Positions 1 through 7,540 of a stretch of DNA of 64,000 bases are shown here, in pieces. The DNA lies in the NCBI GenBank assembly GCA_963726975.1, contig CAVSEK010000007.1, forward strand, positions 124,001 to 188,000, written 5' to 3'. The position numbers and the translations under genes are program-made. The notes below the pieces were generated by a model that was given only the letters and a program-made list of their open reading frames with translations, made no database searches and was not told the DNA's origin. Position 1 is the stretch's first letter, and each line of letters opens with the position of its first letter. Origin of the DNA: CAVSEK01 sp963726975 (GTDB lineage Bacteria; Actinomycetota; Actinomycetes; Mycobacteriales; SCTD01).

Positions 1-771
1 GCCCTCGAGGTGCCCGACGACGAGCTCGCGCAGCCGGCGCCGCTCGCGGAACACGGCACCGGGCCGGTCGAAGACGACGAGCCGGGCGTTCGGCAGGACC
101 GCGGCGAGCTCGCGGGCGGTCTGCGCCGGGTGCAGCGGGTCGCCCTCCTGCGCCAGCACGAGCACGTCGGCCGAGACGGCCCGCAGCAGGTCGCGGTCGG
201 GCACCGGCGCCTCCGCCGGCAGCGCCCGCAGCACGGCGGCGACGCCGGGCGAGGCGAGCAGGAAGGCGGCGCGGGCGCGGACGTACGCCTGCGCGGGCGC
301 TCCCAGCTCGGTCGGCACGTCCCTCGCGACCAGCGCGGTCACGGCCTCGCGGTCGCGCGCCTCGAGCGCGTCGGCCAGGGCGGCCACGCGGGTGGCGGCG
401 GCGTCCGTGCGCGGCCCGTCCAGCGCGGAGGGCAGGAACAGCACGACCCGCGCGAAGCGCCCGGGCCGGCCGGCCAGCAGCGACAGCAGCGCGCCGGCGC
501 CCATCGACACGCCCAGGGCGCGCGAGGCGCCGTGCGCGTCGGCGACCTCGAGCAGGTCGCGGCCCAGCACGGCGTAGGTCACCGGCTCGTCGCCGAGAGG
601 GGTCCGGCCGTGCCCGCGGGCCGCGGGGTAGACGCGGGTGCCGGAGAGCCCGCCGCCGAGCGGCCGGGTCTCGGCGAGACTGCCGCCGAGGCCGTGCGCG
701 AGCACCGTGACGGGCTCGCCGACCCCGGTGACGAGCAGCTCGCGGACGGGAGCGGCCGGGTCCGGGGTCAG
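1..771 (-). CDS. Alpha/beta hydrolase, C-terminus cut by the window edge
   Basis: A predicted serine hydrolase of the alpha/beta fold whose substrate cannot be told. The protein shows an oxyanion stretch (VLAHGLGGS) near the N-terminus, a nucleophile elbow GVSMGAG in the middle, an Asp-containing segment (LVLAQEGDPLHPAQ) and then runs off the window near HLEG. Where the catalytic His should lie is not clear. It is the last gene of the XRE/HbhA-like/DUF2516 run and overlaps the end of the DUF2516 gene by a few bases. No ATG, GTG or TTG is seen in frame close to that overlap (CTG lies at 769-771), so the start is uncertain. Confidence is high for the fold and low for function. Confidence 0.75.
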   Translation of the reverse strand, partial: MTPDPAAPVRELLVTGVGEPVTVLAHGLGGSLAETRPLGGGLSGTRVYPAARGHGRTPLGDEPVTYAVLGRDLLEVADAHGASRALGVSMGAGALLSLLAGRPGRFARVVLFLPSALDGPRTDAAATRVAALADALEARDREAVTALVARDVPTELGAPAQAYVRARAAFLLASPGVAAVLRALPAEAPVPDRDLLRAVSADVLVLAQEGDPLHPAQTARELAAVLPNARLVVFDRPGAVFRERRRLRELVVGHLEG

Positions 772-1052
772 TAGCGGGGACCGGCGCCGAGCTCGCGCAC
801 GGCCGGCCGGACGTCGACCAGGTAGACGATCACCGCGACGGCGGCGACCGCCCCGAAGAACGACAGCAGCCCGGCGAACAGGCTCACCAGCACGCTGGCG
901 ACGAGGATGCCGAGCCACAGCGGCTTGGTCTGCTTGCCGGCGGCCGGGAAGGCCGGGGCCTTGCGGACGGCGGCGTCGGCGAGGGCCCACACGGCGAGGC
1001 CGAGCAGGGCGAGGTCGACGAGCGCGAGCAGGGCGTTGGCGGGCTGGAGCAC
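768..1052 (-). CDS. DUF2516 family small membrane protein
   Basis: A 94-residue integral membrane protein with a hydrophobic helix at the N-terminus (NALLALVDLALLGLAVWALA), a basic loop around KQTKPLW, and a long hydrophobic C-terminal half that can form two further helices. The GTG at 1052 was chosen because the protein then begins just before the first helix, as is usual for the family. It lies downstream of the XRE regulator and the HbhA-like gene, the same order as Rv0474-Rv0475-Rv0476 in M. tuberculosis. The family's biochemical role is unknown. Confidence 0.75.
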   Translation of the reverse strand: MLQPANALLALVDLALLGLAVWALADAAVRKAPAFPAAGKQTKPLWLGILVASVLVSLFAGLLSFFGAVAAVAVIVYLVDVRPAVRELGAGPRY

Positions 1053-1120
1053 GGCTCCAGTCTGGCACCTCCCGGCGGCCCGGCCCTGCTCCCGACCCTC
1101 CGCAGCGCCGGACCCCGGAC

Positions 1121-1164
1121 GCACCCGACCCCCGGGCCGCGAGGGCGCCGGGGGTCGGGTGTGC
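1121..1164 (-). terminator. Strong GC hairpin between the HbhA-like and DUF2516 genes
   Basis: The arms at 1121-1135 and 1148-1164 are nearly perfectly complementary (gcacccgaccccc against gggggtcgggtgtgc) and enclose a loop of about 12 bases. There is no T-tract, as is common in high-GC actinobacteria. It may end or attenuate the message after the HbhA-like gene. A threefold gtcgtgctg direct repeat lies beside it at 1171-1197. Confidence 0.5.
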
Positions 1165-1210
1165 TCCGGGGTCGTGCTGGTCGTGCTGGTCGTGCTGGGG
1201 GGTGCGTGGA

Positions 1211-1702
1211 CTAGCCGAGCTTGCCGGCAGCGCCCTCGACGGCCTTCTCGCCGGCCTTGGCGGACTTCTTGGCGGCGGTGGTGGCGGCCTCGGCCTTCTT
1301 CACGGCCTCCTTGCCCTCGGCGATGGCGGCCTCGGTGGCCGGCTGGCGCCGGATCTGGGTCACGAGGCGCTCGCCGCGGACCGCGAGGGAGGCGTAGAAC
1401 TCGTTGGCCTGCTCGGTCACCTTGGCGATGTTGTTCTCGACCTCGGTGCGGAGCTCCTTGACCTGGGTCGGGAGGGTCTTGACGACGCTCGGGACCTCGG
1501 CGAGGCGCTCCTGGACCTTCTTGGCCTCGGCGGTGTAGGCCGCGGGGGCCTCCTTGACCTGCTCGATGGCGAGGTCGGCGAGCCCGGCGAACGCGAACGC
1601 CGACTTCTTGACCTCGTTGACGTACTGGGTCGGCAGGTTCTTGATGGTGAAGCGGCCGGTGACGGTGTCGCCGGTCTTGGTGACGTCGGTGGTGACGGTC
1701 AT
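1211..1702 (-). CDS. hbhA: Heparin-binding haemagglutinin (HbhA)-like protein
   Basis: A 163-residue protein with an N-terminal beta-like segment (TGDTVTGRFTIKN), a long helical, coiled-coil-prone middle rich in Glu, Lys and Ala, and a Lys/Ala-rich C-terminal tail (KKAEAATTAAKKSAKAGEKA). This layout matches mycobacterial HbhA, whose Lys-rich tail binds sulfated glycans and which sits on the envelope or in intracellular lipid inclusions. Its ATG overlaps the stop of the XRE regulator gene (ATGA), so the two are translationally coupled. The synteny with Rv0474-Rv0475 supports the call. Whether this protein acts as an adhesin here is not shown; the family also has lipid-related roles. Confidence 0.75.
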   Translation of the reverse strand: MTVTTDVTKTGDTVTGRFTIKNLPTQYVNEVKKSAFAFAGLADLAIEQVKEAPAAYTAEAKKVQERLAEVPSVVKTLPTQVKELRTEVENNIAKVTEQANEFYASLAVRGERLVTQIRRQPATEAAIAEGKEAVKKAEAATTAAKKSAKAGEKAVEGAAGKLG

Positions 1703-2271
1703 GGTGTGGCCTCCTGGGTCGGGGTCTGGTCGGTCGGGTCTGCGGGGGTCGTGCTGGTGCGGGCGGTGCTGGTGCGGGCGGTGCTGGTACGGGGGGTGCT
1801 GGCCCGCTTGCGCCGGGGCGCCGGTGCGGGGGCGGACGCTCCGGCCGGGGCCGGGACGTCTGCCGGCGTCGCGCCCGGGGCGGGCGGCGCGGGGTCGGAC
1901 GGGCTCGCACCGGCGGCGTTCTCCCGGCGGAAGCTGTCGTAGATCTCGAGCAGCACCTGCTTCTGCCGCTCGGTGAGCGCCTCGTCCGCGAGCACCGCGT
2001 CGGCGACGACGCGGTCGCCCTCCCGGTGCTCGAGGATGCCGGCCTGCAGGTAGAGCGCCTCGGCCGAGATGCGCAGGCCCTTGGCGATCTGCTGCAGGAT
2101 CTCCGCGCTCGGCCGGCGCAGCCCCCGCTCGATCTGGCTGAGGTAGGGGTTGCTGACACCCGCGAGGGCGGCCAGCTGACGCAGGGAGATCTGGTTGCCG
2201 TGCCGCTGGTCGCGGATGTACTCACCGAGGCGGTGACCCGCTCCGGTGACCGTCTCCAGCGGCTCCTTCAT
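1699..2271 (-). CDS. XRE-family transcriptional regulator upstream of hbhA
   Basis: The N-terminal helix-turn-helix (ISLRQLAALAGVSNPYLSQIERG) is followed by a helical region ending DEALTERQKQVLLEIYDSF and then a long low-complexity Ala/Pro tail with repeated ARTST units near the C-terminus. This matches Rv0474-like regulators that sit directly before hbhA. The ATG at 2271 is chosen; GTG 2274 and TTG 2310 are in frame upstream, but TTG 2310 would place the palindrome at 2284-2302 inside the coding region. The palindrome lies just upstream of the chosen start, which suggests autoregulation. The repeated tail is unusual for the family. Confidence 0.85.
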   Translation of the reverse strand: MKEPLETVTGAGHRLGEYIRDQRHGNQISLRQLAALAGVSNPYLSQIERGLRRPSAEILQQIAKGLRISAEALYLQAGILEHREGDRVVADAVLADEALTERQKQVLLEIYDSFRRENAAGASPSDPAPPAPGATPADVPAPAGASAPAPAPRRKRASTPRTSTARTSTARTSTTPADPTDQTPTQEATP

Positions 2272-2283
2272 CACACCGACGAC

Positions 2284-2302
2284 GTTAGCCCGAGGTGCTA
2301 AC
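2284..2302. promoter_or_regulatory. Candidate operator palindrome of the XRE regulator
   Basis: A perfect inverted repeat GTTAGC-N7-GCTAAC lies 13 bases upstream of the regulator's ATG. Position and symmetry suit a dimeric helix-turn-helix protein repressing its own operon. The match to a known site has not been checked. Confidence 0.5.
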
Positions 2303-2342
2303 TGTTGCAAGCGCTAGAGCAAGCAGACGGCGGTGAGGGTGG

Positions 2343-2699
2343 TCACACGGCCCCGTCGCGCCCGGCGAGCGCAGCCCGCAGGGAGTCGAGCGCCGCCGGC
2401 ACGGCGGCGTACCAGTTGTTGGTCCCGCGCTTCTCGACCGTCACGAGCCCGGCCTCGCGCAGCACCCGGAGGTGGTGGCTCACGGTCGGCTGGCTGCGGC
2501 CGACGGGCTCCACGAGGTCGCAGACGCACACCGCGCCGTCGGCGCTGGACGCCAGCAGGCTCAGCAGCCGCAGGCGCACCGGGTCGCCGAGCGCCGCGAA
2601 GCCCCGCGCGAGCGTGCCGGCGTCGCGCTCGTCGAGCGCGGCCGCGGCGAGAGGAGGGCAGCAGGCCGCGCCGTCCTGCACGACGACCGGTGCGACCAC
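2343..2699 (-). CDS. ArsR/SmtB-family metalloregulator
   Basis: A 118-residue winged-helix repressor. Visible features are an N-terminal Cys pair (DGAACCPP), the core (ALGDPVRLRLLSLL), the metal-site motif CVCDL on the alpha-3 helix and the recognition helix SQPTVSHHLRVLREAGLV. CVCDL is the As(III)/Sb(III)-binding motif of classical ArsR, and the extra CC pair may add ligands. The GTG at 2699 follows a GGAGGT ribosome site at a good distance; the longer frame to 2828 would run across the divergent promoter. It is transcribed away from the ArsI-like gene, with operator-like repeats between them. Arsenic is the likely inducer, though cadmium is possible given the CadI-like neighbour. Confidence 0.88.
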   Translation of the reverse strand: MVAPVVVQDGAACCPPLAAAALDERDAGTLARGFAALGDPVRLRLLSLLASSADGAVCVCDLVEPVGRSQPTVSHHLRVLREAGLVTVEKRGTNNWYAAVPAALDSLRAALAGRDGAV

Positions 2700-2739
2700 G
2701 TCGACCTCCTGGGGACCGGGACAGAGGGGGAACCAGCCA

Positions 2740-2796
2740 TTGACAGGTGTCGATGGCCGCGTACGCTGCTGCCACTCCCATCGACGTCCGTCGATG
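2740..2796 (+). promoter_or_regulatory. Promoter and ArsR operator for the arsenic genes
   Basis: A TTGACA -35 box (2740-2745) and a TACGCT -10 box (2762-2767) are 16 bases apart and point to the ArsI-like gene. An inverted repeat CATCGA-N6-TCGATG lies at 2779-2796 and a further half-site tgtcgatgg lies between the boxes. ATCGA/TCGAT repeats are typical of ArsR operators. Confidence 0.7.
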
Positions 2797-2817
2797 CTAG
2801 CCCACCCGGAGGTGCCC

Positions 2818-3240
2818 GTGTCCCGCATCCAGCTCGCCCTCGACGTCGACGACCTCGACGCCGCGGTGGCCTTCTACAGCGCCCTGCTCGGCACCGCGCC
2901 GGCCAAGCGCCGGCCCGGCTACGCCAACTTCGCGGTCGCCGACCCGCCGCTCAAGCTGGTCCTGCTCGAGCACCCCGGCCGCGGCGGCCGGCTCGACCAC
3001 CTGGGCGTCGAGGTGGACGACAGCGCGGCGGTGCACGCCGAGATCGCCCGGCTGACCGGCGAGGGCCTGTTCACCGACGAGCAGCTCGGCACCACCTGCT
3101 GCTTCGCCACTCAGGACAAGGTCTGGGTCACCGGGCCCGACGGCGAGCGCTGGGAGGTCTACACCGTCCTGGCCGACAGCCCCACCTTCGCCGGCGCCCC
3201 CCAGCCCGCCCAGCCCACCCGGCCCGCCGCCTGCTGCTGA
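2818..3240 (+). CDS. arsI: ArsI/CadI-family vicinal-oxygen-chelate dioxygenase
   Basis: A 140-residue glyoxalase-fold protein beginning SRIQLALDVDDLDAAVAFYS. It holds the vicinal Cys pair in GTTCCFATQDKVWVTGPDG that in ArsI binds trivalent organoarsenicals, and ends with a CC pair. Metal ligands are expected at the N-terminal His or Gln, DHLGV and WEVYTV. ArsI enzymes break the carbon-arsenic bond of methyl- or aryl-arsenicals with Fe(II) and oxygen; mycobacterial CadI is a close relative induced by cadmium. The GTG at 2818 follows ggaggtgccc. Divergence from the ArsR gene with operator-like repeats supports metalloid control. Confidence 0.85.
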   Translation: MSRIQLALDVDDLDAAVAFYSALLGTAPAKRRPGYANFAVADPPLKLVLLEHPGRGGRLDHLGVEVDDSAAVHAEIARLTGEGLFTDEQLGTTCCFATQDKVWVTGPDGERWEVYTVLADSPTFAGAPQPAQPTRPAACC

Positions 3241-3289
3241 CCCTCCGCGGAGCAGACTGCGGGCACGGCGAGCGGTCCGAGGAGGTCCG

Positions 3290-3910
3290 GTGGGTGTGTG
3301 GGGCGAGCAGGTCGTGCCGCGGGCGACGCGGGTCGCGCTCGGCACCGCGCAGCACCACGCCGTACGCGCCCGGGTCTGCGACGGGCTGCACGGCGAGGTC
3401 GTCGAGATCGGCTTCGGGTCGGGGCTGAACGTCCGGCACTACCCGACCGCGGTCAGCCGGGTGGCGGCCGTCGAGCCGTCGGACGTCGCCTGGCGCCTGT
3501 CCGCGGACGAGCGCCGCACCAGCCCGGTGCCCGTCGAGCGGGCCGGCGTGGACGGCTCGCGGCTGCCGTTCCCGGACGGCTCGTTCGACAGCGCCCTGTC
3601 GACGTGGACGCTGTGCACCGTCCCGGACCCGGTCGCGGCCCTGCGCGAGATCGCGCGGGTGCTGCGCCCCGGCGGCCGGCTGCACCTCGTCGAGCACGGC
3701 GCCGCTCCTGACGCGTCCGTGCTGCGCCTGCAGCGCCGGTGGGACCCGGTGCAGCGCCGGCTGTTCGCCGGCTGCCACGTCTCCCGCCCGGTCGACGCGC
3801 TGCTGGCCGCCGCCGGGCTGCCCGGCGACGGGCTGCGCCGCTGGTACGTCCCGGGCGAGCCGCGGCTGTTCGGCAGCCTGTACGAGGGCCGCACCGTCCC
3901 GGTCGGCTGA
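3290..3910 (+). CDS. Class I SAM-dependent methyltransferase, METTL7-like
   Basis: A 206-residue Rossmann methyltransferase with motif I EIGFGSGLN, the acidic motif AAVEPSD, DGSFDSALSTWTLCTV (motif post-I/IV) and RVLRPGGRLHLVEH. The later segment QRRWDPVQRRLFAGCHVSRP matches the METTL7/thiol S-methyltransferase-like group. It lacks the paired-Cys layout of ArsM arsenite methyltransferase. It lies 49 bases after the ArsI-like gene on the same strand, so co-expression is likely. A thiol or arsenical thiol substrate would fit the context but is inference. The start is GTG with GAGGAGGT just upstream. Confidence 0.8.
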   Translation: MGVWGEQVVPRATRVALGTAQHHAVRARVCDGLHGEVVEIGFGSGLNVRHYPTAVSRVAAVEPSDVAWRLSADERRTSPVPVERAGVDGSRLPFPDGSFDSALSTWTLCTVPDPVAALREIARVLRPGGRLHLVEHGAAPDASVLRLQRRWDPVQRRLFAGCHVSRPVDALLAAAGLPGDGLRRWYVPGEPRLFGSLYEGRTVPVG

Positions 3911-3920
3911 GCCCGCCCGC

Positions 3921-6028
3921 CTACAGCCCGGGCGGCACGACCTCCGGCCCGGCGTCGGGCGGCCGCGGCCGGTCCTCGGGCAGCAGCCGTACGGCCACGA
4001 GCGCGACGTCGTCGTCGGCGTCGTCGGGCAGCAGGCGCGCCAGCAGCCCGTCGAGCAGCTCCTCCAGCGGGGCGTCGGCGAGCTCGGCGAGGGCGGTGCG
4101 CAGCAGAGCGAGGCCGTCGTCGAGGTCCTGCCCGCGCCGCTCGACGAGCCCGTCGGTGTAGAAGACGACGGTCGCGCCGCTGCCGAGCTCGACGGTCTCG
4201 TCGGTGCGCGCGCTGCCGGGGTCCAGGCCGAGCAGCAGGTCGCTGCCGCCCAGCGTGCGCACCGTCCCGCCGGGCTGGAGGACCAGCGGCGGCGGGTGCC
4301 CGGCGTTGGACCAGCGCAGCAGGCGCACGCCGTGCGCCGCCTCGGCCGGTCCCTGCTCCAGGCGCGCGACGACGGCGGTGGCGGTGGTGTCCAGCTGCAG
4401 CCCCTGCACCGCGTCGTCCAGGCTCCGCAGCACCTCGGCGGGCGTGCCGCCGCTGTGCCAGGCGATGCCGCGGGCCAGCCCGCGCAGCTGGCCCATCGCG
4501 GCGGCCGCGGCGGTGTCGTGGCCCATGACGTCGCCGATGACGAGCACGGTCGCGCCGTCGCGCTGCAGGAACGCGTCGTACCAGTCCCCGCCGACCGACG
4601 CGGCCCGCGCGGCGGGGACGTAGCGCACGGCGATGTGGCAGTGGTCCGGCTGCGGCGGGGTGGTGAGCAGGCTGCGCTGCAGCCCCTCGGCCAGGCCGCG
4701 CTGCTCGGCGAACAGCCGCGCGTTGTCCAGCGCCAGCGCGGCCCGGGCGGCGATGTCGACGGCGGTCTCGAGCTCCTCCGGCGGCATCGGCACCCGGTCG
4801 GCGCCGCGCAGCAGGGTGAGCACGCCGGTCATGTGGCCGCGGGCGAGCAGCGGCACGACGACGACCGACTCCGGCGCCAGCTGCAGCAGGGTGCGCCGCG
4901 CGGTCTCGTCGCCGAGCGTCGGCACCACCGAGCTCGTCACGCCGTGCTCCACGACGACCGGCCGGCCGGTGCGCCGGGCCTGGTCGACGGCGCCCATGTC
5001 GCTGCGGCCGACCAGGCGGTGCGCGACGTACTCCTGCGACGACCGGGCGCAGCGCCGGGTCGACGTGCCAGACGCCGACGTCGCGCAGCTCGCGGCCCGT
5101 CGGTGAGCGACACCAGCGCCCAGTCGGCGAGCCCGGGCACGACCATCCGGGCGAGGCGGGCGACGGCGCCCTCGACGTCGAAGCCGGCGTCGGCGAGCTC
5201 GGTGCTGACGGCCGACAGCAGCTGCAGCCGGGCGGCGGCGGCCTCGGCGCGCTCCTGGTCGGCGTGGCGCCCGGTGACGTCGGTGAAGTACAGCGACAGC
5301 CCGTCGTCGGTCGGCACCGCCCGGACGTGGAACCAGCCGCCGAGGTGGTCGTACCACGCCTCGGCCTCGACGGGCTCGCCGCGCCGGACGCACTCGCGGT
5401 AGAGCCGGCCGAACTCGTGGCTCGTCGAGCCGCGGGAAGGCCTCCCAGAGCGACCCGGCCGACGAGCTCCTCGGCGGGGCGGCCGACGACGCGGGCGCCC
5501 TCGCGGTTGACGTAGGTGATGCGCCAGTCGCGGTCGAGGGCGACGAAGCCGGTGACCATCGTCTCGAGCAGCCGGGCGGCCTCGTCGCGCGCCGTGCGCA
5601 GCGCGGTGACGTCCCAGGTCGCGCCGACGAGCGTGCCCGGTGCGCCACCCGCTCCCGGCGTGGCCCGGCCGCGGGCGGCGAGGTGGCGTACGCGACCGTC
5701 GGGCAGCACGACCCGGAAGTCGGCGGCGTACTCGCCGCGTCGCGGCGACCGCCTCGGCCACCGCCGCCTCGACCCGCCGGCGGTCCTGCGGGTGGACCCG
5801 GTCGAAGCCGGCGTCGAGCCGGGCCCGGAACTCCCCCGGCGCGTAGCCGAACAGCTCCTGCATCCGCCCGTCCCAGTCCAGCGCGCCGCTGGCCAGGTCG
5901 AGCAGGAAGGTGCCGATGCCGGCGGCCTGCGCCGCGGCCTCGAAGCGCAGCTGCGTCTCGGCGTGCTCCGCGGTCAGGGCGGCGAGCACCGCGGCGACGG
6001 ACTGCTCGCCCCACGCCGGCCCCGTCAC
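3921..6028 (-). CDS. PAS/GAF sensor with SpoIIE-type PP2C phosphatase (frameshifted)
   Basis: Translating three frames in turn gives one continuous protein: a PAS domain (GIGTFLLDLASGALDWDG... HPQDRRRVEAAVAEAVAATR), a second PAS (LLETMVTGFVALDRDWRITYVN), a GAF domain (TELADAGFDVEGAVARLARMVVPGLADWALVSLTDG) and a C-terminal PP2C phosphatase with SVGGDWYDAF, VIGDVMGHD, WSNAGHPPPL and VFYTDGLVE. All phosphatase aspartates are present. Such proteins dephosphorylate anti-anti-sigma factors in partner-switch pathways. At least four frame changes occur (near 5745, 5455, 5418 and 5090); two resolve as one extra base in a short run. I take these as sequence errors. Start GTG 6028. Confidence 0.85.
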
Positions 6029-6053
6029 GCAGGCATCCTGCCAGTCCGGCCGG

Positions 6054-6320
6054 TCAGGCGAGCGACAGGAAGAGCTTCTCCAGCTTGGCGGTGTCGATCG
6101 CGCCCTGCTCGGTGTCGCCCTCGGCCAGGCATGCCTTCAGGCCGCTGGCGACGATGCTGAAGGCCGCCCGGTCCAGCGCGCGCGACACCGCGGCGAGCTG
6201 CGTGACGACGTCCTCGCAGTCGCGCCCGGCCTCGAGCATCCGCAGCACCCCGGCGAGCTGCCCCTCGGCCCGGCGCAGCCGGTTCGTGGCGCTGCGCACC
6301 GCGTCGTCGTCGAGCTGCAC
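6054..6320 (-). CDS. CsoR/FrmR-family repressor of the CstR (persulfide-sensing) type
   Basis: An 88-residue helical repressor of the DUF156 family. Two cysteines, C35 (GRDCEDV) and C64 (GLKACL), occupy the usual positions, but the copper-ligand His four residues before the second Cys is replaced by Gly60. Copper sensors need the Cys-His-Cys set, whereas CstR keeps only two Cys and forms di- to tetrasulfide links with sulfane sulfur. The neighbouring exporter, rhodanese and persulfide dioxygenase genes support sulfide sensing. A CsoR-type palindrome lies upstream at 6368-6383. The start is GTG at 6320; AGGAGAC upstream is the ribosome site. Confidence 0.82.
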   Translation of the reverse strand: MQLDDDAVRSATNRLRRAEGQLAGVLRMLEAGRDCEDVVTQLAAVSRALDRAAFSIVASGLKACLAEGDTEQGAIDTAKLEKLFLSLA

Positions 6321-6367
6321 GGTCGTCTCCTCGGGTCGGCAGGGTCGAGCGCCGTCGGTCCGGACAA

Positions 6368-6383
6368 CGCCCCCGGGGGGTGC
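6368..6383. promoter_or_regulatory. CsoR/CstR operator-like G/C-run palindrome, weak copy
   Basis: The sequence cgcccccggggggtgc has a run of C followed by a run of G, as in CsoR-family operators. It sits between the TauE/SafE gene and the repressor gene. It is less regular at the outer positions than the copy at 7164-7179. Confidence 0.5.
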
Positions 6384-6398
6384 GGGGCTTCCCGGTGC

Positions 6399-7154
6399 TC
6401 ACCACGCCCGGACCGCCGTCCAGGCGCCGACGCCGACGAGCAGCAGCGCGAAGGCCGTGGTGAGCCGGGCCGCGCCGGTGCGCGCCGCGACCGCCGCACC
6501 GGCCCAGGAGGCGAGGACGGCGGCGCCGGCGAACGGCAGCACGACGCCGAGGTCGATGCTCTCGCCGCCCGCGCGGGCGGCGAGGGCGGCGGCCGAGCCG
6601 AGGGCCACGACGACCAGCGAGGTGCCGACCGCCTCGCCCATCGGCAGCCCGACGACGACGACGAGCGCGGGGACGAGCAGGAAGCCGCCGCCGACCCCGA
6701 GGAAGCCGGTGAGCACGCCGACGACCAGGCCGACGGGCAGCAGCCGCACCAGCCCGCTGCGCACGGGGCCGGCCGGCTCGCCGGACGCCGCCTCGGTGCC
6801 GGCGCGGGCCCGCACGAGCATCCCGGCGGCGGCGACGAGCGTGAGCACGGCGAACGACAGCAGCAGCGTCCGCTCCGACACGTGCTGCCCGAGCCGGGTC
6901 CCGGCCCACGACGCGGGGGCGCTCGCGGCGGCGAGCACCAGCCCGACGCGCCAGCGGGTGCCCCCGGAGCGGGCGTGCCCGACGGCGGCGACGGCCGCCG
7001 TGACCCCGACGACGACGAGGCTCGCGGACACCGCCTCCTGGGCGCTCAGCCCGACGAGGAAGGTGAGCGCGGGCACGGTGAGCACCGACCCGCCGCCGCC
7101 GAGCGCTCCCAGCAGCAGGCCCAGCACGAGGCCGAGCGCGAGGACGAGGAGCAC
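6399..7154 (-). CDS. TauE/SafE-family sulfite or organosulfur exporter
   Basis: A 251-residue membrane protein with two repeated halves. Each half carries the family's Gly-rich signature (LGALGGGGSVLTVPALTFLVGL and LTGFLGVGGGFLLVPALVVVVGLPM) and about four hydrophobic helices. Proteins of this family move sulfite, sulfoacetate or sulfolactate across the membrane and are common partners of CstR regulons. It is transcribed towards the repressor gene and divergently from the rhodanese gene, with the best operator-like palindrome in the 62-base gap. Start GTG 7154. Sulfite export is the likely role because sulfite is the product of persulfide oxidation. Confidence 0.85.
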   Translation of the reverse strand: MLLVLALGLVLGLLLGALGGGGSVLTVPALTFLVGLSAQEAVSASLVVVGVTAAVAAVGHARSGGTRWRVGLVLAAASAPASWAGTRLGQHVSERTLLLSFAVLTLVAAAGMLVRARAGTEAASGEPAGPVRSGLVRLLPVGLVVGVLTGFLGVGGGFLLVPALVVVVGLPMGEAVGTSLVVVALGSAAALAARAGGESIDLGVVLPFAGAAVLASWAGAAVAARTGAARLTTAFALLLVGVGAWTAVRAW

Positions 7155-7163
7155 GACACCACC

Positions 7164-7179
7164 GTACCCCGGGGGGTAT
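7164..7179. promoter_or_regulatory. CsoR/CstR-type operator between divergent sulfur genes
   Basis: The sequence gtaccccggggggtat is a near-perfect palindrome of the form TACCCC-GGGG-GTA. This is the hallmark of operators bound by CsoR-family tetramers. It is placed to control both the exporter and the rhodanese promoters. Confidence 0.75.
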
Positions 7180-7216
7180 CGTGGTGGACCCGTACCCGAG
7201 CAGGAGGAGCCACACC

Positions 7217-7540
7217 GTGCCCGTTCACGAGGTCACCGTCGACGACCTGGACCAGGCCCGCGCCCAGGGCGGCTACGTCCTGGACGTCCGCCAGCCCGAG
7301 GAGTACAGCGCCGGTCACGTCCCCGGCGCCCGGCTCCTGCCGCTCGACGTCCTGCCCGACCGCATCGCCGACGTGCCCGACGACCAGCCCGTGTGGGTCG
7401 TCTGCGGCAGCGGCAAGCGCAGCCTGAAGGCCGCCGAGCTGCTCTCGCAGGCCGGCCGGGACGCCCGCTCGGTCGCCGGCGGCACCGGCGCCTGGGTCGA
7501 CAGCGGCCGGCCCGTCGACACCGGCGCCGGCTCCTCGTGA
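7217..7540 (+). CDS. Single-domain rhodanese (sulfurtransferase)
   Basis: A 107-residue rhodanese domain. It has VLDVRQPEEYSAGHVPGARLLPL, the active-site loop CGSGKRS that carries the sulfur-accepting Cys, and a C-terminal GGTGAWVDSGRPV. It likely passes sulfane sulfur between low-molecular-weight thiols and the dioxygenase encoded next, with which it overlaps (GTGA). The GTG at 7217 is chosen because GGAGGAG lies at good spacing; the longer frame from 7181 would run into the operator. Confidence 0.88.
   Translation: MPVHEVTVDDLDQARAQGGYVLDVRQPEEYSAGHVPGARLLPLDVLPDRIADVPDDQPVWVVCGSGKRSLKAAELLSQAGRDARSVAGGTGAWVDSGRPVDTGAGSS

Noticed and set aside
2305..3240. Longer start for the ArsI-like gene
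   Set aside because: It would include the promoter, operator and ArsR gene region; GTG 2818 with GGAGG fits the family length.
6054..6320. Copper-sensing CsoR
   Set aside because: The His ligand of the Cys-His-Cys copper site is Gly60, and no copper ATPase or chaperone is nearby.
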